A stretch of DNA of 64,000 nucleotides from Eukaryota sp. TZLM1-RC (lineage: Eukaryota > Metamonada: BaSk clade). Position numbers and translations under genes: made by a program. Below, in pieces: positions 46,201 through 56,103 of the stretch. The stretch's first letter is position 1. Each line of letters begins with the position of its first letter. The notes under the pieces are model-generated. The model worked only from the letters and a program-made list of their open reading frames with translations. It was not told the origin of the DNA and searched no databases. The stretch is taken from contig JAUPSS010000007.1 in NCBI GenBank assembly GCA_040285825.1, positions 2,082,689-2,146,688 of the forward strand, given 5' to 3'.

Positions 46201-49200
46201 ATCCATTACGGATCAATTCGTTAAAAATTTCCTCGGTTACCCGTTGTTTTGCTGGGTTTAATCTTCGAGGTTTGCGTTTGACGATCTTACTTTCGTCGTA
46301 AAATGAAATGGTCATCGGCTGACAAATCTATTCCATCCGGCCATCCGGGTGAGGTAGCCCACTGAACACATCTCTGTATTCTTCTAGTAGCAAGACTAGA
46401 AATTCCTTGTCCCTAATGTCATCCAGGCATATTCTACAGCCCAACTCATCTGAATAATGTTTGAATGTGGAGTGCCCAATACTATTACCTAATATAGTTT
46501 TATTCTCCATTAAATCAATACCATTAATAGGTTGACAGATTCTGTCATCAAACTCACATTCTCCATTCAAGATGGTGCGATGTTCGCGGTCTAAACTAAT
46601 ATTAATACCGTGCTCCGTGCGCAGCCCCAAGGTATGTAAAAGGTCTCTTCCAATCAAAAAATTATTGGTACCTGGTGTGATTTGGAATTCGATCCTTAAA
46701 TACACTTGAGTGCCAAGCTACCCACATTGAGAGCAAGAACACCATTCGCACTTCCTAGATTCGTGGAGGGAATACCATTTGCTGATGGGTATTCGACGGT
46801 TTTATGCTCGTCAATTGTCATTCGACATTTTAAGGCTAAATCCATCGATACTGCTGAGAATTCAGCTCCATTATCGATTTCGCCTTGTATTTCCACGTTA
46901 TTTATTGAGCAGGTCAACCAGAGTTCCCCGTTAGGACTTACTTGGTCTCCTGTCACCCTGGATAGTCTAACACTGTGGATAGAACCCACATGATTGGATG
47001 ACTCTTTAAATCTGTTTAATGGATTTAGGTGTTTATAATTCGAGTCAATTTTGCTCAGTTTATTAATGGAATTGCACGAATTATTAGTAAGATTAAAAGA
47101 TGAATATTCATCTGATTTATTATCTACATTACCACGTTTACTACCATCTCCTCCTCTTCGTGTCTTACTTCCGGGTCTGCCAACGACGGAGGAGCATTTT
47201 TCTTCAGCATGTTTATCTGTATTACAGATGCTGCACCATTGCCCAGATGGGGTTTCCTTGGGATGATGTTTGATGTTTACCTCTACCGCCACCTCTAGAA
47301 TTTCTAGCATGACCTCTGGAGGGACCTCTTGACTGGCTTGGTCCTCTGAACGAAGGCTTGTTTCGAAATAATATTTTGACATTAGACAGTTCCAAATTTT
47401 GGTATTCTGTCATCTTCTGAGTAAAAGCTTGCCCTAAATTGTAGATAGCATCGCTAAGTTTTCTAACATTTTTCTTTCCTGGAGGAAATTCGTCAATCCA
47501 AATTGCATAGGTATTGACTAGTTGATTGTTAGTTTTCTTGTTAATCTCCTGTCAAATGAATCTAGCAGGGTAAACAACTGAGGGCTGCCCATCGGTTCCC
47601 GGCATAGCGGTTGACCGTCTTATGATATAAACAAATTGTTGGATAAAAGTGTTCCAAATTACCTCCGCAGATTTGTGACTAATCTCGGGTGGTTTTGTGG
47701 CTGATATAGGAGCATGAACTTCAAAAATTGTTCTATATTGGGTGCTAAATAACAAGAATTCCCAAATCTCGTGGTCGGTTGCATTTCTATATAACGGTTC
47801 TTTGCGACCTACAAGACGAGTTTTCCATTGATTCATAACTGTGCCCTCGATCATTTCGCTCAAATATAAAGGATCGACTTCATAAAACATCGAACGTACG
47901 AAATCAAATTCGTGGATTGGCTCTCCATATTTGGTGATCGGCTGAAAAGGTCTAATATGTCCATCTTGGTCCCTTTTGGTTTTAGCCCAATTTGCAAAAA
48001 TTACCACAAAATCGGAAATTCTCTTGGAATCAAACCCATCATCCAATTTTTTTGTTGTGTTTTCCTTTCTTCTTTTTTCTTGATGAGTTTTTTTTCATCA
48101 GTGAATGGTTTGGTGTATACACCAGAGGAAAGAACTAAAGGGTCTCTTGGTATGTTAGTCGAAGGACTACTAGCTACCAAGGGAATAGTGGGAGGGACAG
48201 GAGTACTCTGTCCAGAAGCGTGTGCAGATGATCGTCTTCTTCCTAGATACGGTGCTACTGAAGGAGTCGAGAATTACAATTGATTTGCTTCTTCAGATGG
48301 TAGCGACTCGTTTAAGTCTAAGATTTGGTGATATTTGGGTGGATCATCCTGCTCAGGCAACTTCTTAGTGTCAGGTTTAAAAGTAGCCCAGTCTGGAGCA
48401 TCTTTAGAACCTTGAGGGACTCCATCCACATGATGTTTATAAGGGAGGCAACTACTCTTGACCAGGACATTTTTAAAAACTCTCTGATCTGGGTAGCTAT
48501 TAACCCAAGCTTTGAGCTTAACTATCCAAGGATCTGGATAAACCAGTTTTATATTATTAGGTCCTACCCTTTGTTCAACTAATTCAATGATCTTAGTGTT
48601 TTTTATTCTCACAAAGGCTTCCTTGCGGTGAAATTGAATTGTATTTCCGCAATCAGCAACGAACATACTACCTAATAGTGTTAACACATCCGTCATTCTA
48701 TCCTTAGGATGAATGTTTTCAACAAGGAAGTGTCTTACTGCTCCTCTCATCATACGGCCTGCATGGTGATGAGGGCACATTTTGGCAATCCAAAACATAC
48801 GATCATCTTCCAACTCGTTGCCTAGGGAATATTGATTCGTAGCACGGATCCGTTGATCAGGAATGGCATCTCTGTGCCAAAACTGTGGTTTTGGGGTAGC
48901 AGCCTATATATTTCGATCGTGGGTTGTCGAAGTAACAATTCTCAGGATCTTCTGCTACATACTGGACTGCACATTCAGAACATTGATCTAGCCTAGTTAA
49001 CATATCCGGGCTTTGATCTTGTTCTTGGTGAACTACATCGTCCATGGTATAACCACGCGAGCTACCAAAGAGGAAGGGTCATCTTTTCTTTAAGAACTCG
49101 TCCCTGTCTCCTACGTAACTGGGGTCCGAGAGAATATTTGCCTCTGTCTCAATGGTTTTGACGAATTCGTCATCACTCCAATCCCTAATATCATCGGGTG

Positions 49201-49822
49201 GAGAGGCTCGAATATTTAGGAGGAACTCCTGAACGACAAGGGTTACCTTCCTTCTTAATTGTTTACGGTACCACTCTTGAGAAGTGCGGTATTCCGTATC
49301 TGTCCAATATGCAGAAGAGGATGGGCGTCTGGGTGGTTCATCACCATTCCCGTCACCGTCACTGTCGTTAGGGTTGTCCTCGCCCTGCTGAGATGTAACC
49401 GTAGTGACTGGCTGATTTTCTACTTTTGGTTCACCAGTATCAGAAGGAGGAGGGTTTGGATTCAAGGAACCCGTGCCTTCCCCATCAACTGGTTTGACGA
49501 AAAGCTCAGTGTTGGTTCCTTTACCCGGTACGAGCTTTGCTCCATTAGGAAGCGTGTTATTGGGGTCGTACCCGGGAAAAAGGTTCCCATGGTTACTCTC
49601 ATTCTGAGGGGACGCTCTCTTTTCGAGGGAAGGGCTACTCTCGTTCTGAGGGGACGCTGTTTTCCCGAGGGAAGGGCTACTCTCCGTCGAGGGAGGTTTA
49701 CTCACCGTGGGTGGTGGCGGATTGTTCTCCTTCAAAGAAGGGATATAACTCTTCCTCAGAGAGGAAGGAGAGTTATCATTGTGGCCTTTTGGGCCATTAA
49801 ATAATGATGCCGTCTGTGTCAT
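43267..49822 (-). pseudogene. Gag-Pol of the second-family Gypsy element, multiply broken
   Basis: Gag starts at ATG 49822, inside the LTR. In order: a Pro/Ser-rich gag N-terminus (49079-49822), gag core pieces (48857-49045, 48274-48813, 47552-48046), a gag CCHC knuckle C-X2-C-X4-H-X4-C near 47215-47235, a protease with DNG at the active site (46696-47382), a linker (46328-46705), RT in two frames (45911-46315 and 45160-45972, YIDD intact), then RNase H tail, integrase (CPACQK finger, SDNGIEF, NGLVERRH) and a basic C-terminus in one long frame 45111-43267. At least three frameshifts and several nonsense codons (for example TGA near 49079 and TAA near 45160) separate the pieces. Confidence 0.9.
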
Positions 49823-49941
49823 ATGATAACAAAGAGTAAGGATAAGTTTATTTGAATTTCACCTGCCCTTATTAAGGCCATCACTAGTGAAGTATACTAT
49901 CTAAATACAAATGTACCAGACTAATTGTCCACAGTACAACA
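49805..49941 (-). repeat. 5' LTR of the second-family Gypsy element (137 bp)
   Basis: Same unit as 43130-43266 with six base differences. The gag initiation codon (49820-49822) lies 18 nt before the LTR end, so the first gag residues (MTQTAS) are LTR-encoded. Confidence 0.88.
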
Positions 49942-50426
49942 TATATATATATATATAAAATAAACAAAAAGAAACAGATGAGTTGTATTCATAAACTCAG
50001 TGAACTGAATTCACCAAAAGGTAAGGTTATTGCTGGAGTAGAACCAAAAGAATGTGATTCGAAAATACTATCCGTTCCTTACAGCCTGAATCAGGAAGAA
50101 AAACCTTACCAGATTGACCAAATCAAATGCTGCAGAATTGAGTATCTTTGAGTCCCAAGGAACCAATATTACTGAATATACAGAATTCAAAAAAATAAGA
50201 TTCGTGTGAAAAAATAAAGAATATTAAACAAAAAAAGATCCAACTAAAAGAAAAGATTCAAAAAAAACGAAGATCTAAAAAAATGAATGCTTAGACTATT
50301 AACATGGATAGAATATTTTTGAATGTATTTTTCGAGTTACCAACCCAACTTTTGCCGGGTTACATCCAAAATTATTAAAAAAATCTACAAATCAAATTTA
50401 TTACAAGGCCGCAACATAATGAAAAT
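49942..50426. other. TA-repeat and AT-rich spacer, no gene recognised
   Basis: Begins with an (AT)n run (49941-49957) at the Gypsy insertion point, then A-rich sequence up to the 3' end of the SDR gene. No ORF or RNA motif is supported. Confidence 0.45.
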
Positions 50427-51563
50427 CTAAGAATCTAAGTCCTGGGACACAGTTCCACTACCATCGTAGTGTTCGTAAGGCGGGAACAAGCCCATTTCCA
50501 GAGCGAAATCCAATTGTGGCTTGACTGTATCAACAGTGAGGTAAGGAACTTCATAATTGAAACCGGTCTTCTCGATAGCCTCCCCATTGACAGATAGTGG
50601 ATGATTATACAACAATTCTTGGTCCAAAAATGCATTAAAAGGCGTTACATTGATCTTAGCTTCAGCAACCATTTTGGCCCAAACCTCTCCATGCATTCCA
50701 TTAACTCTAGCAGTGGTGTGCTTCATTGAGGTGGACGCCAAACGACAGAGCATTGCATTCTTGAACCCAGTTTTAATTCCAAATAATTGTTCCAAAATTT
50801 CGTTAACTTTACGCTGATTGGTATCATTCTTATCCACGAGGTTGAATACAGAACCAGGAGGTGCTTCCAAGCAACAATGCCACGTGGCACGGGCAACATC
50901 ATCCACATGAACAGTGTTGAGCCTCAAGTCGCCCGACCAGAGAAGCTCCATTGTTTTCCCAATGTACTTATAGACGGCAGCAATGGAAATTCTTGGCATT
51001 ATTCCAAAAGTGTCACCGACACCATAGATAACTGCGGGACGGAGTATAACAAGGGGCAGGCCATTCATTGCAGAGAGTTGTTGTTCTGATTCCGAATGGA
51101 CTGCGGCAATGTTAGTCCAAGGCTTCATCTTATCATTTTCCTTGGATGCCTTGTCCTTGGGGGCATAGACCTGAGCAGTGGAGAAGTGAATAAACTTCTT
51201 GACTCCAGCTTTAATGGCAGCTTCAGCAGCAAGTTTAGATGGAACAAGATGACGTTGACGGTAGACGTCCACAGATTGTCCATATTTGGTATCGGCAGTG
51301 AGGTTGATGACGAAATCCCAAGAACCGCTTTGGAGGGTAAAAGCTTTCTCAACCCCAGCAGGATTAGCAAGGTTAGATTGCATATATTCAACAGTGTGAT
51401 GGTTGACGGCTGATTCTTGTCTAGGAGAAAGATTGGCTACCACGGGCATAGTTTTGTCAACAATACGAATGTAAGAACAGACATTAGATTCCACAAGATA
51501 TGTGACAATGTTACGGCCGACAAAGCCTAAACCACCGAGCAAAAGAACGTTAAATTGTGTCAT
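50427..51563 (-). CDS. Extended-SDR NAD(P)-dependent epimerase/3-beta-HSD-like protein
   Basis: 378 aa from ATG 51563. The Rossmann nucleotide-binding motif is G10-G-L-G13-F-V-G16. NLTADTKYGQSVD and HFSTAQVYA correspond to the central SDR strands, and LRPAVIYGVGDTFG and NTVHVDDVARA are typical of extended SDRs of the 3-beta-HSD/epimerase type. The catalytic Tyr-x3-Lys expected after the VYA strand is not evident: the stretch reads AAVHSESEQQL. It may therefore be an atypical, non-catalytic or differently acting SDR. The substrate cannot be told. It is tandem with HARS on the same strand, 366 bp apart, and probably separately transcribed. Confidence 0.82.
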   Translation of the reverse strand: MTQFNVLLLGGLGFVGRNIVTYLVESNVCSYIRIVDKTMPVVANLSPRQESAVNHHTVEYMQSNLANPAGVEKAFTLQSGSWDFVINLTADTKYGQSVDVYRQRHLVPSKLAAEAAIKAGVKKFIHFSTAQVYAPKDKASKENDKMKPWTNIAAVHSESEQQLSAMNGLPLVILRPAVIYGVGDTFGIMPRISIAAVYKYIGKTMELLWSGDLRLNTVHVDDVARATWHCCLEAPPGSVFNLVDKNDTNQRKVNEILEQLFGIKTGFKNAMLCRLASTSMKHTTARVNGMHGEVWAKMVAEAKINVTPFNAFLDQELLYNHPLSVNGEAIEKTGFNYEVPYLTVDTVKPQLDFALEMGLFPPYEHYDGSGTVSQDLDS

Positions 51564-51929
51564 TTGGGTGTAGTGGTAAGATATGAATGAGTAAGAGTAA
51601 TGGTAAAATGGATTCTAAAAGTGAAACTAAAAGTGAGAACGTGATGACACGTTTAACATTTCATCAATTAGTCAAAAATTTTGTCAACTGTCAATAAGTT
51701 GTGGACACTTGGTCAGCGTTGTAGTAAGGATAACAACGAAATGGAATCAGATGGGCTGTTGGTAAGTTGCTACTGCTGTTTAAAGAAAAAAGTTTTGATC
51801 AATGAACTCTAACCCTATTTGTGGATGCGAAAAACAATGCAGTGTTAAAGTAAGGAGCTGTTCCACATATGGAAAAATCAATCTCTTCAAATTCATTTAG
51901 GTCCAAAAACTATTAAATTAAACTAAAAC
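51564..51929. other. SDR promoter region / HARS 3' region
   Basis: 366 bp between the HARS stop and the SDR start, both on the minus strand. It must contain the HARS terminator and the SDR promoter. No specific element was recognised. Confidence 0.4.
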
Positions 51930-53258
51930 CTAAGCAGAAAATCTCCTAATATAATCTATTAAATCAGCTATACCTACCTCTTCCTGTTTTTCTTCCCTTA
52001 AATTCTTGACACTTACACAACCCTTGGCAAGTTCATCTTCACCTACAAGAATCAAAAAAGGAATATAATTATTCAAACAATAAGTTAGTTGGGCATCCAT
52101 TCTAGGTTTTTCCTTTGGAAAATATTCTGCAGAGATATCATTCTCCCATAAAAGACTAGCAATCTTGATCCTTTCCAGCAGCAGTTCACGACCTTTTCCA
52201 GGAGAGCCGACGTAAGCCAGGACATGGGGCTTTTGGAGAACTTTCAAGCGGTCGCCAGCCAAGGCAAAGATACGTTCAATCCCTATACTCATTCCCACTG
52301 CTGGGGTTGCTTTTGAAGAGAACATGGAGAGCAAGTCATCGTAGCGGCCTCCTCCTCCAATAGAACCTCCTGTTGGTTTCCCCCTGGTATCAATGAGTTT
52401 AGCTTCAATGACAATGCCGGTGTAGTAGTCTAATCCACGTGCAAGAGAACAATCAAATTTGATAAGTTCATAAATAGAGGGCATTAATCGCAAAATTTCA
52501 AACAGCTGTTCCATATCGGAAAGTGCCTTCTGAGCAACTTCCCCAATAGGCAGTTCTTTTATTCGTGCCAGCAACTCCATGGGATCAGTACTATTAAGCT
52601 GAACAAAGTCTTTAAGTGAATCTAATTGTTCATCATTGAGACCTTTTTCCTTAAGCTCTTCTGCCACCACTGGCCACGGATGCTTATCAAGTTTATCAAT
52701 AGACGAGCAGACGGGCTTGAATAGATCGTTGGAGATGCCAGCTACAGTCAGTGCAGCATCCAAGAAACCTCGGTGGTTAACATAAATTACAAAATCACCA
52801 ATGTCAACACTTTTCAACACTTCTGCCATGACAGTAACGACTTCTGCATCAGGAACCATGGATGCATAGTTACCAGCAATATCAAAGTCACATTGGTAAA
52901 ATTCTCGAAACCTTCCTTTTCCAGGTTGGTCCCTGCGATAGACTTTACCAATGTGATAACGTTTGATATTGTCAACGGCGTTGGAGGCAACAAACCTGGC
53001 AAATGGGACAGTTAGATCGTATCGAAGACAACAAATCTCACCACCTTGGTCAGCTAGTTCGTAAACAAGCTTTTGTTCTTCACCATACTTGCCCATGAGA
53101 GTATCTTTGAGTTCAAAGACTGGGGTATCAATTGAGACTGCACCATGTTTTTGAAAAACAGATTTGATTTGTTCAAGAACGGTTTCCCGGACCTTCATCT
53201 CTGCAGGGCCAAAATCACGGGTGCCTTTAGGAGGTTTAGGTTTAGCTTTGCGTGGCAT
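51930..53258 (-). CDS. HARS1: Histidyl-tRNA synthetase
   Basis: 442 aa, class II aminoacyl-tRNA synthetase that charges tRNA-His. The protein starts directly in the catalytic core (KPPKGTRDF), without the N-terminal WHEP domain of animal enzymes, which explains its shorter length. Motif 2 region: RYDLTVPFARF (79-89) and RRDQPGKGRFREFYQCDFD (108-126). The HisA signature LARGLDYYTG lies near residue 270, motif 3 AVGMSIGIER near 320, and the anticodon-binding domain covers the last about 100 residues (HVLAYVG ... LILVGEDEL). All signatures are intact. No clear mitochondrial presequence is seen. Confidence 0.97.
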   Translation of the reverse strand: MPRKAKPKPPKGTRDFGPAEMKVRETVLEQIKSVFQKHGAVSIDTPVFELKDTLMGKYGEEQKLVYELADQGGEICCLRYDLTVPFARFVASNAVDNIKRYHIGKVYRRDQPGKGRFREFYQCDFDIAGNYASMVPDAEVVTVMAEVLKSVDIGDFVIYVNHRGFLDAALTVAGISNDLFKPVCSSIDKLDKHPWPVVAEELKEKGLNDEQLDSLKDFVQLNSTDPMELLARIKELPIGEVAQKALSDMEQLFEILRLMPSIYELIKFDCSLARGLDYYTGIVIEAKLIDTRGKPTGGSIGGGGRYDDLLSMFSSKATPAVGMSIGIERIFALAGDRLKVLQKPHVLAYVGSPGKGRELLLERIKIASLLWENDISAEYFPKEKPRMDAQLTYCLNNYIPFLILVGEDELAKGCVSVKNLREEKQEEVGIADLIDYIRRFSA

Positions 53259-53561
53259 TGGTTAAAGAAAGAGTAATGTGTAGGAGTAAGACAAGAAAGG
53301 AGGAATTTATAAAAATGATTTTGAGGAGTCAAAATTATCATTGAAAATGAAAAATAGAATTGTGTAGTCTAGCAGGGGAGTTTCTGCTGAAAAATAGGCA
53401 TTGAGTCTCTTTACTATTGAATGGCCATGTCTTAATTTTTTATTGCACTTTATGTCCTTATTGAACAACAATAGAATACTGGTCATCATCAGCAAATGTA
53501 TCAGCAAGATGAACAATGCAAATGAAACAATACAAACGTCACTAAAATAACAAATCAGCAA
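53259..53561. other. HARS upstream region, no further gene
   Basis: About 300 bp between the HARS start codon and the Fanzor B relic. It holds the HARS promoter. A minus-strand ORF here has no protein-like features. Confidence 0.4.
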
Positions 53562-53658
53562 CTCAAATTAAAAAGAAAGCGGGATTGTGGCCGGAAAGAT
53601 ACATTTGCCCAGAAGCTCTGTTGAGGAGATGAATGAGCAGCCTGAGTTTACAGAAACT

Positions 53659-53967
53659 AAAACTTTTGAAAAACTTTTATTTATTTTTAATTTTTGTATT
53701 GAATTTTTAATTTAAAAACAAAAAAACTAGAAAAAAACAATGAAAGGATTTGATATTTTTTTGGCGTTCACGGATTCAATTTGCCATTATTAATAGATTA
53801 CCTCGGTTTTTCAATCGAATTAGAGAAGCTTTAGCTAGACAGCAAGCAGATCAAGATTTTGTAGAGGAAATCTTGGTTCAATGATAGTCGTCCCATTAGT
53901 TATGAGTTAATTTAATTAAGTGTGCAAATTCAATAAATACAATTTTTAATTTTTTAAAAACTTTTGA
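53659..53967 (+). mobile_element. 5'-truncated non-LTR retrotransposon insertion with target duplication
   Basis: AAAACTTTTGA occurs at 53659-53669 and 53957-53967, bracketing 287 bp absent from the intact Fanzor B tail. About 53740-53940 matches the last about 200 bp of the non-LTR element at 22190-22400, including the ending CAATAAATA. The first about 65 bp of the insert is A/T-rich and may be untemplated or rearranged. Severe 5' truncation plus an 11-bp direct repeat is typical of target-primed reverse transcription. Confidence 0.8.
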
Positions 53968-53971
53968 GACC

Positions 53972-54005
53972 GATCTACAAATGCCTTAGTAGCATTTGGT
54001 AGATC
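53972..54005 (+). ncRNA. Conserved hairpin of the Fanzor B omega-RNA-like tail (second copy)
   Basis: GATCTACAAATGC pairs with GCATTTGGTAGATC with one bulged G, and the loop differs from the first copy at a single base. The stem is fully retained although the ORF is gone. Confidence 0.5.
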
Positions 54006-54261
54006 CTCTTTGATACAACAAGTTGCGAGGTTTTGTTCTGTGAAAGCAGTAGGTGTATTTGAGTGAGGTAGCCCATTGATGAAGATCATGATTGTCTTTG
54101 TCAAATGACGCTACATGTCTCTTACAGCCTGTGAGTATACATTGAGAAAGTTGAAAACAGGAGTGAATTTCACAGGGTAATGCATGATATGTGAAATTTG
54201 CAGTTCCAAAGAAATAAACACCTCTAAATCTATTGCCACCATTTTATATTGCTCTTAGCTG

Positions 54262-55413
54262 ATGTCCTTTGAATCTGACTTTTCTAATTATCTGGAGGCT
54301 GTTGCTACTGCTGCAGATGAAACTTCCTCTCCTGTAAATCTTCGTACCACTAAACAAGAAGCCAGCTTTGCTTCTATAGATAACCTTGATACTTGCATTG
54401 CTTTCATCAATTCCGCCTTAGGAGCCCTCAACTTACCTTCTCCCCTCACTTTTTTTGACCCAACTACTGAAGATATAATCAACACCATCAACTCTATCCA
54501 CGGCCTTTTACAACTTCGACAGTCCGAAATCTCTCGAACAAAAGACCTAGAAGCTAACATTACCAAACTGTCCTCTGAGAAGCACACCCTACTTACTAAA
54601 CTGAAGCTTAGCGAACGAGAAGTACAACAGTCACAGTCTCAACTAGCCCAAACTGAGCAGAAGTTTCTTCGGTTAAAAGAAGAGTATCAGTTCTTGCAAC
54701 GAAGAAGCACCTCTGACAGGGAAGCTTACACCAGGACAGTTAGTAGCTTGGAGCAGCGAGATGTACAACATACGCATCAAGTTAAGAAGTTGGAACTTGC
54801 GAATTCAAAATTACAAAGCAGACTAGATGGGTTTATAAGAAATCAAAATCAATCAATCAATCCGATTGTGACCTCCTCTCGGCCTCTTATTGACCCTCTA
54901 GCTGAGACATTTAGCCCAAGAAAGAAGTGGAATCAGAATGAAGAAGGACCGAGATCAAGTGTTTTGTCTGCGCCATTAGAAAAAAGGAATTTAGATTTGT
55001 TGAGGGAGAATAATCAGTTGAGACAGTTGTTGAAAGAGTCCCAGCAGTCAAGTATCACGTTTGCAGGTCAGAATTCTACGTCATCAGATCACATTTATGA
55101 GCTACCGTATAGGGTAGGTAAAAGTCCAATGTTGAAGAATACGGTAAGTAATCAATCAATTGAGGGTTTGATTGGCACCCTGATTCACAGAATTGATGGT
55201 AATGATGATTACAAACCACTTGCCAATATTCTTTCAAAATATTCGAGTCAAGGGAATTCTTCTGACTTTAATGAACTTTTGAACTGTTTGGATCGTGAGC
55301 AAGAAGAACTTAGTCAAAGAGGTTCCTTTTCACTTTCTGAGATAGCTACACCAGGCATTGGAATTTCTTCTCCTTTGAGAGAATTGGAGAATTGCTTAGA
55401 TGATGAAGGCTAA
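54262..55413 (+). CDS. ADIP/SSX2IP-like coiled-coil protein
   Basis: 383 aa. Residues about 35-65 (NLDTCIAFINSALGALNLP) resemble the start of the ADIP (afadin- and alpha-actinin-binding) domain. A long coiled coil covers about 85-190 and a second short one about 240-260 (RNLDLLRENNQLRQLLKES). The C-terminus is acidic and Ser-rich. ADIP-family proteins act at centrosomes or spindle poles (SSX2IP/Msd1) and cell junctions; a centrosomal or microtubule-anchoring role is inferred from family only. The start is the first ATG after a stop, with a Fanzor B right end 57 bp upstream. Confidence 0.66.
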   Translation: MSFESDFSNYLEAVATAADETSSPVNLRTTKQEASFASIDNLDTCIAFINSALGALNLPSPLTFFDPTTEDIINTINSIHGLLQLRQSEISRTKDLEANITKLSSEKHTLLTKLKLSEREVQQSQSQLAQTEQKFLRLKEEYQFLQRRSTSDREAYTRTVSSLEQRDVQHTHQVKKLELANSKLQSRLDGFIRNQNQSINPIVTSSRPLIDPLAETFSPRKKWNQNEEGPRSSVLSAPLEKRNLDLLRENNQLRQLLKESQQSSITFAGQNSTSSDHIYELPYRVGKSPMLKNTVSNQSIEGLIGTLIHRIDGNDDYKPLANILSKYSSQGNSSDFNELLNCLDREQEELSQRGSFSLSEIATPGIGISSPLRELENCLDDEG

Positions 55414-56103
55414 GTCAAAGGCCTTGGGTTGGTCTTTTATTTATATTATTTCTTTTATTTGGTCCTTTTTTTCTGTAATTTATTTTAATTGTTCTTTGTG
55501 TGTTTTGTAAAGATTTTTTTATTTGTTGAGCAAGTTTTAGATTTTTTGACAGACATACACAGTAAAAGGATTGTAATAAATTGACGAGTGCTTTTTACAC
55601 AACTAATTCAATTCCAATAACAGTCTCAACAGTCTCTAATATATCAAACTGCAATACTTAAGTGTACTTCTTTTCAACATAAAATGTGGAGAGCGTCACT
55701 ACAATCCTTTCCGAAACATTTGTCTGATGTTCTCACAACATACTACCTATGTTTTTCTTTGTTTTTTCTCTTTTTATGTTTTTCTTTGTTTTTTCTCTTT
55801 TTATGTTTTTTGTATTATTTTAGAGGATACGGATACCAAAAATGTTATTTCAAATCCTCAAAGAAGAGTTTCGAGATAATGAGATTATCTTGGATTAAAT
55901 CAATTTCACCAAACACGGTATTTTTCATTCATCAAGAATTGTCAAATATCTAACAAGTCAAGTTATGGGTATTTTCATGATATGACTATGTCTAAGAGAA
56001 TAATGAATAAGGTTAGTTGCCTGGCTAGTATTAGAATTGATTGCTGAAACTAACAAAAAAATGAAAATTTTGCAATTTGCCCTTTAAACATTGGAGTTTA
56101 ACA
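55414..56103. other. 690-bp spacer with a T-rich tandem repeat
   Basis: No gene is supported. The T-rich part from 55430 probably contains the 3' end of the ADIP-like transcript. A plus-strand ORF at 55684-55953 is mostly produced by the tandem repeat and is not believed. Confidence 0.45.
55749..55802 (+). repeat. 27-bp tandem repeat, two units
   Basis: ATGTTTTTCTTTGTTTTTTC plus seven more bases, repeated twice in direct tandem with a partial third start at 55803. Pyrimidine-rich on the plus strand. Confidence 0.75.

Larger units (their letters stand above)
43130..49941 (-). mobile_element. Ty3/Gypsy LTR retrotransposon, second family, 6.8 kb
   Basis: Two 137-bp LTRs enclose a gag-pol related to, but clearly diverged from, copies 1-3. 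The LTRs differ at 6 of 137 positions by eye, so the insertion is not recent. The flanks share TATA next to each end, compatible with a 4-5 bp target duplication in a TA-rich site. The element is very compact: gag starts inside the 5' LTR and pol stops at the first base of the 3' LTR. Confidence 0.93.
53562..54204 (+). pseudogene. 3'-end relic of a Fanzor B element, including its omega-RNA-like region
   Basis: It begins with about 20 codons matching the C-terminus of Fanzor B (KKAGLWPERYICPEALLRR), then the stop, then the conserved non-coding tail and right end. The 13-bp hairpin is at 53972-54005, and GTGAATTTCAC at 54163-54173. The rest of the ORF is absent. A 287-bp insertion (53670-53956) splits the tail. 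The right end stops 57 bp before the ATG of the ADIP-like gene on the same strand. It could be a dead remnant or a stand-alone guide-RNA source. Confidence 0.82.

Noticed and set aside
43130-49941. Second Gypsy element as a fourth copy of the first family
   Set aside because: LTR length and sequence, gag, protease active site and most codons differ; only general Gypsy pol motifs are shared.
55684-55953. Small hydrophobic Phe/Leu-rich protein
   Set aside because: Its hydrophobic core is the translation of a T-rich 27-bp tandem repeat; no supporting features.
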